Of a stretch of 64,000 nt of DNA, positions 22,764 through 30,491 are shown in pieces. How positions within the stretch are numbered: position 1 is the stretch's first letter; each line of letters opens with the position of its first letter. A program made the position numbers and the translations under genes. The notes below the pieces were generated by a model. The model searched no databases. It was not told where the DNA came from and saw only the letters and a program-made list of their open reading frames with translations. This DNA comes from a virus: IMG/VR virus record IMGVR_UViG_3300025941_000016, positions 1 through 64,000 of that record; one strand, given 5' to 3'.

Positions 22764-23026
22764 CCGGGACTGTGGGTCGCGGTGCGCAGCGTCGTACCGC
22801 TGCCCACAGGACCCGTCAGACCCGGCTCAAAGCGCGGGCGAAGGCGGCGCGGAGATCACCCCTCGCTCAGATGTCGGCTGGCTTCGACTTTGTCCGAGCG
22901 GTCGTGGCCCGGTTGCCGGCCAACGAGGCTCAGGGGGCCGCCAACGAGTTCATGCAGTTCGCTGTTCCGTTCGCCGAACGACTCGCGCAGGGGGTGGAAA
23001 TCCACGATGACGATCACAGCCAGTGA
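22760..23026 (+). CDS. Hypothetical basic protein (88 aa)
   Basis: 88 residues from GTG 22760 (GTGA overlap). Strongly basic N-terminus (RGAQRRTAAHRTRQTRLKAR) then a helical amphipathic part. Could bind nucleic acid. Overlaps the next gene by 20 bases. Confidence 0.58.
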   Translation: MTGTVGRGAQRRTAAHRTRQTRLKARAKAARRSPLAQMSAGFDFVRAVVARLPANEAQGAANEFMQFAVPFAERLAQGVEIHDDDHSQ

Positions 23027-23633
23027 CGAAACGGGGAAGATCGAGATCCCCTCTCGGGGGGCCTCCCCTGCGGCGCCGCCAGCCGAGGAAACGGACCAAA
23101 TGCGCGCCCGCGCGCATGCGAGGACCGCAGCCTACCCCATCCGGTGGGGGAGGGGGGCGGCCAGACTGATCGCCATCACGGTCAGTGACTACCGGCCGGT
23201 GTGGGAGGCCACCCCCATCCCTCTCGGAGAGGTCTGGGGATGGGCCCGCGCGGGCATGTGGACCGGCCACGAATCCAAAGCCCTGCGGGGGGTGTACGCC
23301 GCCTACGCGGCCGTCATCGCCGTGCCCGCCTCCGCGGTCGCCTACTGGGCGACCGGCGAACTGATGAAGGTCAGCGGCCTGGACGAACCCGACGACCCGG
23401 AAGGGTCGGGATGGAGCCCGGCACCCCCGCCGCCGGTCGCCGAACTGTGGTGGCGGATGCGCGCCGACGTCGAAGCGGCCGAGGTTCGCCCCTGGGCGGT
23501 GGCTCTCACGGAAGGCTCCGCGGTGATCGCATCCGGGGTGCTGCTGGCCGGCGCGTGGATGGCCCAGCGACTCGGACGGGTCGCAACAGTCCTCGCGATT
23601 GTCGGGACTGTTGCCCTATGCCGGTGGCGGTGA
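23007..23633 (+). CDS. Membrane protein (208 aa) upstream of translocase
   Basis: 208 residues from ATG 23007. Two hydrophobic segments (VYAAYAAVIAVPASAVAYWA and AVIASGVLLAGAWMAQRL) flank a polar loop. This two-span topology with a cytoplasmic N-terminus is common for partners of TraB-type translocases in actinomycete elements; no family recognised. Confidence 0.6.
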   Translation: MTITASDETGKIEIPSRGASPAAPPAEETDQMRARAHARTAAYPIRWGRGAARLIAITVSDYRPVWEATPIPLGEVWGWARAGMWTGHESKALRGVYAAYAAVIAVPASAVAYWATGELMKVSGLDEPDDPEGSGWSPAPPPPVAELWWRMRADVEAAEVRPWAVALTEGSAVIASGVLLAGAWMAQRLGRVATVLAIVGTVALCRWR

Positions 23634-23636
23634 CCC

Positions 23637-24569
23637 ATGGAACTTCTGATCATCCTGTGGCTCACCCACGCGATCATCGTCTCGGTTCGCGAAGGCGTCA
23701 TCACCACCACCGCCCTGATCCGTAAGCAGCCGGTGCCCGCGCGCCGTGCGGAAGATGGCTGGCTGCGGACGATCGGACGGACGATGGCCCGCGGGTTTGT
23801 GGACGACTTGGCCGCCAAGCGGGCTGCGGGCGCCGAACTGCGGACGAAGAAGCGGACCGCCCGCCAGAGGCGGCGGACGGACCGGTGGGAGGCGCGGCAG
23901 GCGAAGCGCCGTCCGTCCGGTGCGGTCGATCTTGACGAGCGGATTCCGGACTGGGCCCGCGGACGGACGGACGATCGGCGGCCGGACGGACTGGCCACTC
24001 CCCCCACCGAAGATCGTCCGTCAGTGGCACAGGACGAAGATCGTCTGTCCGGGCCTACGGCGAACATCGACCCGGCCGCGCCCGACAAAGATCGTCCTCC
24101 CACTGGTCCGGATGCACCCCCGCCGGACCAGCCGTCCACCAGCGAACCCGGCCGCCCGTCGCTCCGGCTCGTTCCACCACTCCCCGACATTCTGGAGGCA
24201 ATGCCCGACATGACCACACCGACAATGCCGACCGGGGAAATCCCCACCATTCCCCAGCTCGCCGGTTTTCTCACCGACCTGGAAACCCATTTGATGTCGC
24301 TACGCGGCGCCGCCGTCAACGCGCTGCGTGTGCTGACATCGCCAGCCGAAAGCGGCGGCCACGGTGTCACCGACACGACACTGACAGGTCTGCTCAACCA
24401 GATCGTCCAAAGCCTCGACGGCGCGAAGGCGACCTGCCCCACAGCCCGCACGGCCCTCCAACCCCACATCGCCGCCGCGAACGCCCTGCACGGCGCCCGC
24501 GGTGCCGGTACCCGTACCGCGTCCTACACGGGCGTTCCCGCCCCCGCCCCCGAGCCGGCTGGAGTCTGA
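23637..24569 (+). CDS. Membrane-anchored low-complexity protein
   Basis: 310 residues. N-terminal span (MELLIILWLTHAIIVSVREG), an Arg-rich stretch (AELRTKKRTARQRRRTDRWE), then a disordered Pro/Asp-rich region encoded by GGAC/GTCC repeats (23775-24010), and a C-terminal helical part (TIPQLAGFLTDLETHLMSLR). It may link membrane and DNA in the transfer-like block. The last 79 bases before the translocase gene hold an imperfect GC hairpin and its RBS. Confidence 0.6.
   Translation: MELLIILWLTHAIIVSVREGVITTTALIRKQPVPARRAEDGWLRTIGRTMARGFVDDLAAKRAAGAELRTKKRTARQRRRTDRWEARQAKRRPSGAVDLDERIPDWARGRTDDRRPDGLATPPTEDRPSVAQDEDRLSGPTANIDPAAPDKDRPPTGPDAPPPDQPSTSEPGRPSLRLVPPLPDILEAMPDMTTPTMPTGEIPTIPQLAGFLTDLETHLMSLRGAAVNALRVLTSPAESGGHGVTDTTLTGLLNQIVQSLDGAKATCPTARTALQPHIAAANALHGARGAGTRTASYTGVPAPAPEPAGV
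23775..24020. repeat. Second cluster of GGAC/GTCC repeats
   Basis: GGACGGAC at 23775-23782, 23875-23882, 23961-23972 (three units) and 23984-23991; GTCCGTCC at 23911-23918 in the other orientation. Several copies are followed or preceded by GATC. It lies about 650-870 bases before the translocase start, inside the preceding gene. Confidence 0.6.
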
Positions 24570-24648
24570 CCGCCGCCGTGCATCCCCGTGCACCGCGCCC
24601 GGGGGTGTGCGGCGGCAGCCAGATTGCAGGAAGAACGAGGAGACTCCG

Positions 24649-26604
24649 ATGCCGAAGAGCGTCAAGCCGGCGGACATCGACCATCTGCTGGCCGAGACCA
24701 GTCGGCCGGCTGCGGCGAGCAGCACGACCGGCGACAGCGCCGAGGTCGACGCCGGGGTGGCGGACAGCGCTGTCCGAGAGGGAACTGTCCTGCTTCGCCG
24801 CCAGCTTGTGCCGTTCGAGGTTGCGGCCTGTCTGGCGACCGCGGGCGCCGCTGCCCACCACGGCCTCGAAGAGCAGGCCGTCGGCTGCTGGTTCGCGCTT
24901 GGCGCCTTCTGCTGGATCGTGGCGTCGTGGCGTGCAGAGGAACCGGCGGACCGGTCGTGGCGGCGACGCTGGACGACGATCGTCACCGCCTGCGGCACAG
25001 CTTGGCTTGGCCTTGCCGGCCAGGTCGGCCTGTCCGATGTGACGATGGCCGGGCTGGCGGCCGGCACAGTGGTACTGGCCATCCCGTTCTGGACTCGCCG
25101 CAACGGCGACACGGAGCCAGAAGTCGCCGTGGAGCCCGAGCCCGTCGCCGAACCTGAGCCTGCACCCGCCGTCACAGCCGCGACGGACCCGATCGTCGAG
25201 AAGTGGAAGCGGACCGTTGCCGCCGACGGTGGTCCGCTGGCCGGCTCCTACCTCGCTGACCGGGAAGATCTGCCGGGCGGTGTCCGCCGGTACACGATCT
25301 ACCTAATCCCCGGGAGGCAGGTAACGGCGGATGCGACCCACGCCGTGGTGGCTGTTGCCTCCGCGTTCGGCGCGTCGCTCGCCAATCTCACGATCCGCCC
25401 GCCGGACGACGGGGCGCAGGACCGTGCGGTGCTTGTCATCGCCCCACCAAAGGCAAACCCGCTGGCGAAAATCCAGGCCCATGCCGGCTGGGGGAAGTCC
25501 TTCGACCCGCAAACCGGGACGATCGAAGCTGGACGCTACGCCGACGGGGCGGTCGGCCGGTGGGCTGTGCACCGGCCGGGAGACGGTGCTGTCTCTGGGT
25601 TTGTCTGCGGGGAAACACGGATCGGCAAGTCAACGTTCGTCAAGATGATCGGGTTGGAGGCGGCGCATCTCGGCTGGGCTTCTGTCTGGCCAGGCTGCCC
25701 CCGCGGGGGCGCTTCGTTCCCACAGCTTCTCGACGGATCTCCGTTCCCGGCCCGCTCGCGGGCGCGAATACTCGCCCAGGCGCGGGCCGTGTTGCGACTC
25801 ATGGATGTGCGCGCCGCGATGATGGGCCTGCGTGGCGAAGAGGTCCACACGCCCACATCGACGTCGCCGATGGTGTTGCTCATCTGGGACGAGGTCCACC
25901 GTCTCTTTCAACTCCCATGGGATGGCCCATCTGGCCAGTCCGGACAGTTGGAGATCCTCGCCGCTGCCGCGCAGATCGTCCAGGAAGGCGCCAAGTTCTC
26001 GGTCGGCCTGATCGCCGTCGACCAGCAGGCCGGCGCCGAGGTGTTCGCAGGCAACGATGCGCTGGCATCGAACCTGATGCGGCAGATCATGGCGTTCCGC
26101 ACCGCATCGAGCCGTTCGACGACGTCGCTACCCGGCGTGGGCATCGATCTGCGGTCCCTGCCGGAAAAGTGGTCCGACGGGTCGCTGGCCAAGGGACTCG
26201 GGATCTTGACCTCCGGCCAGGTTGGCGGTCAGTTGCGCACCGTGCTTCCCGACTTCACCTCGGTGTCGATGGCCGACCTGTCGCATCCGACGTTCGAACC
26301 GTGGGAGGTCGCGGCGATGGACGGCGACGACGGGCTGTGGACGAAACGCCATGTGGCGGCCGAGGCCGAGAGGGTTGGCAACGCGGCGAGGTCGCTGGAG
26401 GGCCTGTCCGACTCGGTGCTGGACGCGATGGCCGCATCCGACCCGGAAGTGGCACGGGCGGTCGAGGTGGCCAAGGCTCGGCGCGGGCGGGCTACTGCCC
26501 CGGCTGCTGCGTCGGATTCGGTGTCTGCCCGCTGGTGGGATCTGGGTATGCCCCCCGCGGGGCTTCTGGTTCCCGCTCCGATCCCGGCGAGGCAGTCGGC
26601 ATGA
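24649..26604 (+). CDS. FtsK/TraB-type DNA translocase
   Basis: 651 residues from ATG 24649 (RBS GAGGAG). Two membrane hairpins at about 55-95 and 108-148, an acidic Pro/Glu linker, then a RecA-like motor: Walker A GETRIGKST (321-329), Walker B VLLIWDE (409-415), and later FSVGLIAVDQQ. This matches the TraB/FtsK family that pumps double-stranded DNA; in actinomycete conjugative elements one such protein plus Spd proteins suffices for transfer. In a phage it might also serve lysogen or plasmid-state partition. No separate gamma-like domain is obvious at the C-terminus. Confidence 0.85.
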   Translation: MPKSVKPADIDHLLAETSRPAAASSTTGDSAEVDAGVADSAVREGTVLLRRQLVPFEVAACLATAGAAAHHGLEEQAVGCWFALGAFCWIVASWRAEEPADRSWRRRWTTIVTACGTAWLGLAGQVGLSDVTMAGLAAGTVVLAIPFWTRRNGDTEPEVAVEPEPVAEPEPAPAVTAATDPIVEKWKRTVAADGGPLAGSYLADREDLPGGVRRYTIYLIPGRQVTADATHAVVAVASAFGASLANLTIRPPDDGAQDRAVLVIAPPKANPLAKIQAHAGWGKSFDPQTGTIEAGRYADGAVGRWAVHRPGDGAVSGFVCGETRIGKSTFVKMIGLEAAHLGWASVWPGCPRGGASFPQLLDGSPFPARSRARILAQARAVLRLMDVRAAMMGLRGEEVHTPTSTSPMVLLIWDEVHRLFQLPWDGPSGQSGQLEILAAAAQIVQEGAKFSVGLIAVDQQAGAEVFAGNDALASNLMRQIMAFRTASSRSTTSLPGVGIDLRSLPEKWSDGSLAKGLGILTSGQVGGQLRTVLPDFTSVSMADLSHPTFEPWEVAAMDGDDGLWTKRHVAAEAERVGNAARSLEGLSDSVLDAMAASDPEVARAVEVAKARRGRATAPAAASDSVSARWWDLGMPPAGLLVPAPIPARQSA

Positions 26605-26609
26605 GCCGG

Positions 26610-26810
26610 TCAGGGTTCGTCGGCGGTCTCGGTCGTCTCTGGCATTGGGTCGAGCCGGCCGGCGGCGTATGCGGCGAGCCAGCCCGTGATGACGCTGTTC
26701 AGGGAGCCGTGGCTGTCTGCTTCGGCGCGGAGCTGGGCGGCTTCCCAGATGTGGACCGGGGGTCGGATGGTGCGGCCTCGCTGCCGATGGTAGTCGTCGC
26801 CTCTGACCAT
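26610..26810 (-). CDS. Small ribbon-helix-helix-like regulator
   Basis: 66 residues from ATG 26810. VHIWEAAQLRAEADSHGSLN followed by SVITGWLAAYAAGRL matches an RHH pattern. Its 3' end is six bases from the translocase stop (convergent). A repeated dyad (26826-26845 and 26898-26917) lies between it and the next rightward gene, so it probably represses both. A longer start to 26870 would run through the operator and is rejected. Confidence 0.65.
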   Translation of the reverse strand: MVRGDDYHRQRGRTIRPPVHIWEAAQLRAEADSHGSLNSVITGWLAAYAAGRLDPMPETTETADEP

Positions 26811-26825
26811 GAGTCGAGCATACCG

Positions 26826-26917
26826 GTGTGGATGTCCATGCCGGTAGGTGGTGTCTCTACCTGGCCTCAAAGTGGTGGAACAAAAAAATGGCGTTGCGTG
26901 TGGACGTCCATACCGGT
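26826..26917. promoter_or_regulatory. Two 20-bp operator copies and rightward promoter
   Basis: GTGTGGATGTCCATGCCGGT (26826-26845) and GTGTGGACGTCCATACCGGT (26898-26917) differ at two positions; each has the inner dyad GGAyrTCC. The second copy fills the spacer of a promoter TTGCGT (26894-26899), 18 bp, TAGTAT (26918-26923). The first lies 16 bases upstream of the RHH start. Consistent with a shared repressor. Confidence 0.65.
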
Positions 26918-26956
26918 TAGTATGGTGACACTGAAAAGCGAACGTTAGGCGTAGCG

Positions 26957-27133
26957 ATGCAGACGACAGACCGCACCACCGACCAGATCGCCGCCGACAT
27001 CACCGACTGGGGCGCCCTCAACATCGACGCCGAAGAGATGGGCAAACTTCTGATCCTGGTCCTTCGAGCGATCGACCGGGGTGCGAGCCTCGCCGAGATC
27101 CGCGCCATCATCGACGACGGAACGTCGGCCTGA
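26957..27133 (+). CDS. Hypothetical small protein (58 aa)
   Basis: 58 residues; first gene after the operator region. Helical and acidic (NIDAEEMGKLLILVLRAIDR; SLAEIRAIIDDGT). Weak ribosome-binding site. Unrecognised. Confidence 0.58.
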   Translation: MQTTDRTTDQIAADITDWGALNIDAEEMGKLLILVLRAIDRGASLAEIRAIIDDGTSA

Positions 27134-27146
27134 ACGGGAGAGCTGA

Positions 27147-27422
27147 ATGGCACGCAAAGGTCCGGTGACGATCCGGGAGTTCGCCGCAGCGCTGGCCGCG
27201 CTGCCGGCCGAAATCCAGGACGAGCCGCTGGTGGTCTTCGCGGATGTGGACGACGGGGAAGGGTTCACCCTTGCCCGCGCCGAAAAGGGCACGGGTCCGG
27301 TCGACCTGGTCCGCGGTGCGCTGACGTTGACGACGTTGCGGGGCTCCAGGGGCGAGTTTCGGGAGAACGCCACACCGGGGGACGGCGAGCGTTGGGGCGC
27401 CGCAGTCTGGGCGGCTTCCTGA
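27147..27422 (+). CDS. Hypothetical protein (91 aa)
   Basis: 91 residues; RBS GGGAGAG before ATG 27147. VTIREFAAALAALPAEIQDE then strand-rich LVVFADVDDGEGFTLAR, a pattern common in small phage proteins of unknown role. TGATG overlap downstream. Confidence 0.62.
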   Translation: MARKGPVTIREFAAALAALPAEIQDEPLVVFADVDDGEGFTLARAEKGTGPVDLVRGALTLTTLRGSRGEFRENATPGDGERWGAAVWAAS

Positions 27423-27811
27423 TGGCCGACACGGACTGGGTTCAGGTAGGCGCGACTGTCGCCGAGTACGACCACCGCTACCGCATGAACCCTCGGGTGG
27501 CCTTTGTGACCGTGGAACGAATCACCCCGGCGCAGATCGTCTGCGTGAACGGGAATCGGTACCGACGAGACAACGGCACGCGCGTCGGCGAACGCGGCGT
27601 CGAGATCCGCCCGGTCGACGACCGGGAGGTTCGCGGTGTTGTGGCGAAGCGGACGGCGGAACGCCTGTGCTTCGACGTCGACCGGATGCGGCTGGCCATG
27701 GGGCGCGGCGAGACTGACGCGCTCGCCCTTCTGGATCAGGTTGAGGCGGCTGTTGCCGCCGCCCGCGCAATGATCGACGACCCGGTTGGTTCCGGGTGGA
27801 CTTCCTACTGA
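27422..27811 (+). CDS. Hypothetical protein (129 aa)
   Basis: 129 residues; ATG 27422. Small N-terminal beta domain (WVQVGATVAEYDHRYRMNPR; ITPAQIVCVNGNRYRRDN), then helical tail (LALLDQVEAAVAAARAMI). Unrecognised. Confidence 0.62.
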   Translation: MADTDWVQVGATVAEYDHRYRMNPRVAFVTVERITPAQIVCVNGNRYRRDNGTRVGERGVEIRPVDDREVRGVVAKRTAERLCFDVDRMRLAMGRGETDALALLDQVEAAVAAARAMIDDPVGSGWTSY

Positions 27812-27826
27812 GTGAGGGGAGGTCTG

Positions 27827-28108
27827 ATGCAGCGCGGCGGCCGTATCGCAGATGTGTCGGACTGGTCTGCCGGCCGGATACGAGGACGGTCGGCCAGCCG
27901 TGCCGCACAGAAACGGCAGGCGGTCGACAACCAGATTGGAGAGGGCATGTTCTTCGCCGGGGACGAGTACGCGGGCGACGAGGTCACCTCGGGGCCGTAC
28001 AGCGGTCTGGATGACCCGGACGCCGGCGACTACGAGTGCGACGACCTGGCCGACGTGGCTGACGGCTGGGACTACGACCGGAGCTATGACGACGAAGGGG
28101 AGGGCTGA
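27827..28108 (+). CDS. Very acidic small protein (93 aa)
   Basis: 93 residues from ATG 27827, which has AGGGGAGGT a few bases upstream (GTG 27812 is weaker). The basic N-terminus (RIRGRSASRAAQKRQ) precedes a strongly acidic tail with about 20 Asp/Glu in 50 residues (AGDEYAGDEVTSGPYSGLDD; YECDDLADVADGWDYD). The tail could mimic DNA, as some anti-restriction proteins do, but this is speculation from composition. Confidence 0.6.
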   Translation: MQRGGRIADVSDWSAGRIRGRSASRAAQKRQAVDNQIGEGMFFAGDEYAGDEVTSGPYSGLDDPDAGDYECDDLADVADGWDYDRSYDDEGEG

Positions 28109-28320
28109 TGGTCGACGACCCGTTCTACGACGTCGAGTTCACCTCCGGTCCGGGAATCGACGAGCCACCGGTTGGCACACCCGGATGGGATGAGGGCTGC
28201 GGGATCTCCTACGACCACACCCTTCGCCTTATCGGCGAGAAGGATGGCATCCAGACCTTCGAGTGCGAGGAATGTGGCGCCGAGGTTGTCGAGGACCCGA
28301 ACGCCGAGGCCCCGTTCTGA
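28108..28320 (+). CDS. Small zinc-ribbon-like protein (70 aa)
   Basis: 70 residues. C-terminal FECEECGAEVVEDPN with C-x2-C; an earlier Cys (EGCGISY). Overlaps the previous stop (TGATG) and the next start. Likely zinc binding; role unknown. Confidence 0.6.
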   Translation: MVDDPFYDVEFTSGPGIDEPPVGTPGWDEGCGISYDHTLRLIGEKDGIQTFECEECGAEVVEDPNAEAPF

Positions 28321-28667
28321 TGGCCGACCTCGCTGCCGGCCTTGGCTTCGACCCGTTCACGCCGGGCGATGTGGCCACCTGGCGGAAGGTGCTCCGCGAG
28401 AACGCCATCGAGCCCGAGCCGGACTGTGAGGGCTGCGACGGTGTCGGGGTCGTTCTCAACGACAGCCCGTTCTCGCTGAGCATCTGGGACTTCTGCGAAT
28501 GCGTCGTCGATGCGGTTGACGACCTGTCGCGCTGCCCGAACGACCCGGACGACTGCGCCGAACCCGGCTGCACCTGCGGCTACGAGGCGGGTGAGATCCC
28601 GGGTGGCGGCTACCTAGCCATCCCGGGCGTGAACTACCCGGGGATCGACTTCCCGGCTGGCAGGTAG
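28320..28667 (+). CDS. Cys-rich hypothetical protein (115 aa)
   Basis: 115 residues. CEGCDGVGVV (about 36-45), then FCECVVDAV, CPNDPDDCAEPGCTCGY. The first motif looks like a DnaJ-type CxxCxGxG unit, though only one full copy is present. Gly/Pro-rich C-terminus. Unrecognised. Confidence 0.6.
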   Translation: MADLAAGLGFDPFTPGDVATWRKVLRENAIEPEPDCEGCDGVGVVLNDSPFSLSIWDFCECVVDAVDDLSRCPNDPDDCAEPGCTCGYEAGEIPGGGYLAIPGVNYPGIDFPAGR

Positions 28668-28760
28668 CACCGTCCAGTCTCTGCCGCGTCGAGTGGAGGC
28701 GCCGCCGGGTGGACCCGGGGCAGAGGCACGTAGACAACAGACACGATCGAAGGGGGACCG

Positions 28761-28844
28761 GTGAAGATCCGAGACATCGACTGGCGGAAGGGTCGTTGGG
28801 CCGCGGCCGAAGGCTTCATCGGCGACATCAAGTTCTTGGGCTGA
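28761..28844 (+). CDS. Possible short peptide (27 aa)
   Basis: GTG 28761 follows AAGGGGG at good spacing and ends three bases before the next gene. 27 residues, basic then hydrophobic (IRDIDWRKGRWAAAEGFIGD). Might be a leader peptide; evidence is only RBS and position. Confidence 0.4.
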   Translation: MKIRDIDWRKGRWAAAEGFIGDIKFLG

Positions 28845-28847
28845 CCG

Positions 28848-29222
28848 GTGGCCGATTCGATGCTCGACATCCTGACCGGCGCCCGGGCCGGTGTCGGCGA
28901 CCCGGACATGGTCGGCGACGAACTAGCAAAGGCCCGTGCCGAACTGCGTGTCCTGTACGCCACTTGGGCTGAGGCGGCGAAGGACGGCCCGATCGTCCCG
29001 CCTTCAGGACCGGAGTTCGACTGGCTGGCGCTGCGTTCCGCTGCGACCATGCCCGCGCTGCTCGACACGATCACCTTCCTGCGGCATGCGCTCGCCCGGA
29101 TTGCCCGTGGCGAGCAGGCGATGCCCGCCGAGTTGGAGTCGTCTCCGTGGGATGACACGAGCGAGTTCGGCCAGGCGGCGGCGATCGCGTCGATGGCCCG
29201 ACGACTCACCGGAGGGGAGTGA
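28848..29222 (+). CDS. Hypothetical protein (124 aa)
   Basis: 124 residues from GTG 28848. Helical throughout (DELAKARAELRVLYATWAEA; ATMPALLDTITFLRHALARI), as in small coiled-coil phage proteins. Three bases separate it from the next gene. Unrecognised. Confidence 0.6.
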   Translation: MADSMLDILTGARAGVGDPDMVGDELAKARAELRVLYATWAEAAKDGPIVPPSGPEFDWLALRSAATMPALLDTITFLRHALARIARGEQAMPAELESSPWDDTSEFGQAAAIASMARRLTGGE

Positions 29223-29225
29223 CCG

Positions 29226-29459
29226 ATGGCAGGCAGCTTCCACGCGCCGTCGATCGAGGCTCTGACCGCAGCCCCGTCTCGTGACGCCGCCGCCGACATG
29301 CTGTCCGGTCTGACCGTCGCCCAGCTCCGCGACGTTGCCGCCTCCTGCCGGGTTACGTTGCTGAGCCGGGACGTCAAGGCCGAGATCGTCCGCCGGATCG
29401 TCGACGGCACTGTTGGCGTTCGGCTCACCGCCGAGGCGTTCAGAGGGGCACTGCGGTGA
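29226..29459 (+). CDS. Hypothetical protein (77 aa), SAP-like
   Basis: 77 residues. LSGLTVAQLRDVAASCRVTL followed by SRDVKAEIVRRIVDGTVG resembles a SAP-type helix-extended-helix that binds DNA. Judged by eye; moderate. Confidence 0.58.
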   Translation: MAGSFHAPSIEALTAAPSRDAAADMLSGLTVAQLRDVAASCRVTLLSRDVKAEIVRRIVDGTVGVRLTAEAFRGALR

Positions 29460-29908
29460 AAGCCTCACAGGTCCGCCCCGGCTGGCTGCTCCGCGTCGAC
29501 GGCGTCTGGCGGTTGGTCACATGCAAGACCACCGCCCGTACCCGCCCACCGCGTGTCCTGTTCGACCTCGCCGAAACGCCTCCCGGGATCATCGGCCGGC
29601 CAACTGTCGCGGGTCTGGACACCCGTGCCGAAGTGGAGGCAACCCATCTGACCGGACCACAGGTCGAGGCGGTCCGCGTCGTTGCCGCGGGCGGCGTGTT
29701 CCGGTCCTGCGACTCGGAGGGGCAGAACCACTGCTGGGGTCACGACGATGGTGTGTCGCGCCGCTGGGAGCCGTTCGACCGCGCCTGGGAGGTCGATCTG
29801 ATCCGGCCCGTCGACATCAACCGGCTGTGGCGTGTGGGGTTCGAGCCGACCGACCTTGGGCTTGGCGTTCTCGCCATGCACGGAACGGCGGTGTCCCGTG
29901 CGCGCTGA
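29456..29908 (+). CDS. Hypothetical protein, first of a paralogous pair
   Basis: 150 residues from GTG 29456. N-terminus SQVRPGWLLRVDGVWRLVTC has the same layout as the next gene's (DRVRPGVLVRVGDGWYPVLE), and both continue with H-rich then LT-x2-QVEA-x-R-V/I. So the two arose by duplication. Unrecognised function. Confidence 0.6.
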   Translation: MKASQVRPGWLLRVDGVWRLVTCKTTARTRPPRVLFDLAETPPGIIGRPTVAGLDTRAEVEATHLTGPQVEAVRVVAAGGVFRSCDSEGQNHCWGHDDGVSRRWEPFDRAWEVDLIRPVDINRLWRVGFEPTDLGLGVLAMHGTAVSRAR

Positions 29909-30365
29909 CCGAGTGAGGCCTGGAGTGCTGGTTCGCGTGGGTGACGGCTGGTATCCGGTCCTTGAGACCACTCCGGTCGTGGGTGTAGCAGACATGGTCC
30001 GCATCCGCCTCGCCGCCACTTCACCCGTTATGTCAGTCAACCGCACCCACAGTGAGGACGTCGAGACTGTCCGGCTGACCACTCTCCAGGTTGAGGCGCT
30101 GCGGATCGTCTCGGCGGGCAACCTGCGTCGGATCACGGCCTATCCCCATCCAGACCTCGCGCGCCCTGGCGCGACGGAACGGAAGTCGTGGGATCGGTCA
30201 GGCATGCCGACCGGTGGGGCAAAGCAGTTCGAGCGTGTCGCCGAACTCGGCTTGATCGCGATCGCGGAGACGAAGCCGATGGGCAGGGTTCGGTACGACT
30301 ACTTCGCCGTCACTCCGTCTGGCCGTGCCCTTCTCGACCTGCTCGACAAGGAGAAGACACCATGA
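29898..30365 (+). CDS. Hypothetical protein, second of paralogous pair
   Basis: 155 residues from GTG 29898. Shares the N-terminal R-P-G-x-L-x-R-V and LTTLQVEALRIVSAGN segments with the preceding gene. The C-terminal half (FERVAELGLIAIAETKPMGR; YFAVTPSGRALLDLLDKE) looks like a winged-helix fold. Possibly DNA-binding. Confidence 0.6.
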   Translation: MRADRVRPGVLVRVGDGWYPVLETTPVVGVADMVRIRLAATSPVMSVNRTHSEDVETVRLTTLQVEALRIVSAGNLRRITAYPHPDLARPGATERKSWDRSGMPTGGAKQFERVAELGLIAIAETKPMGRVRYDYFAVTPSGRALLDLLDKEKTP

Positions 30366-30481
30366 CCATCCGACGCATCCTGTCTGCCACCACCTACCAC
30401 GCGATCGCCGTTGCGCTTGCTACCCTGGCGCTCGCCGCAATCGCGTCCGAGGCCGAACGTGCGATCGGAAACCGAGCCTGA
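30362..30481 (+). CDS. Short membrane peptide (39 aa)
   Basis: 39 residues, ATGA overlap with preceding gene. One hydrophobic helix (YHAIAVALATLALAAIASEA). The last convincing gene of the long rightward operon. Confidence 0.5.
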   Translation: MTIRRILSATTYHAIAVALATLALAAIASEAERAIGNRA

Positions 30482-30491
30482 TGGCCCACCA

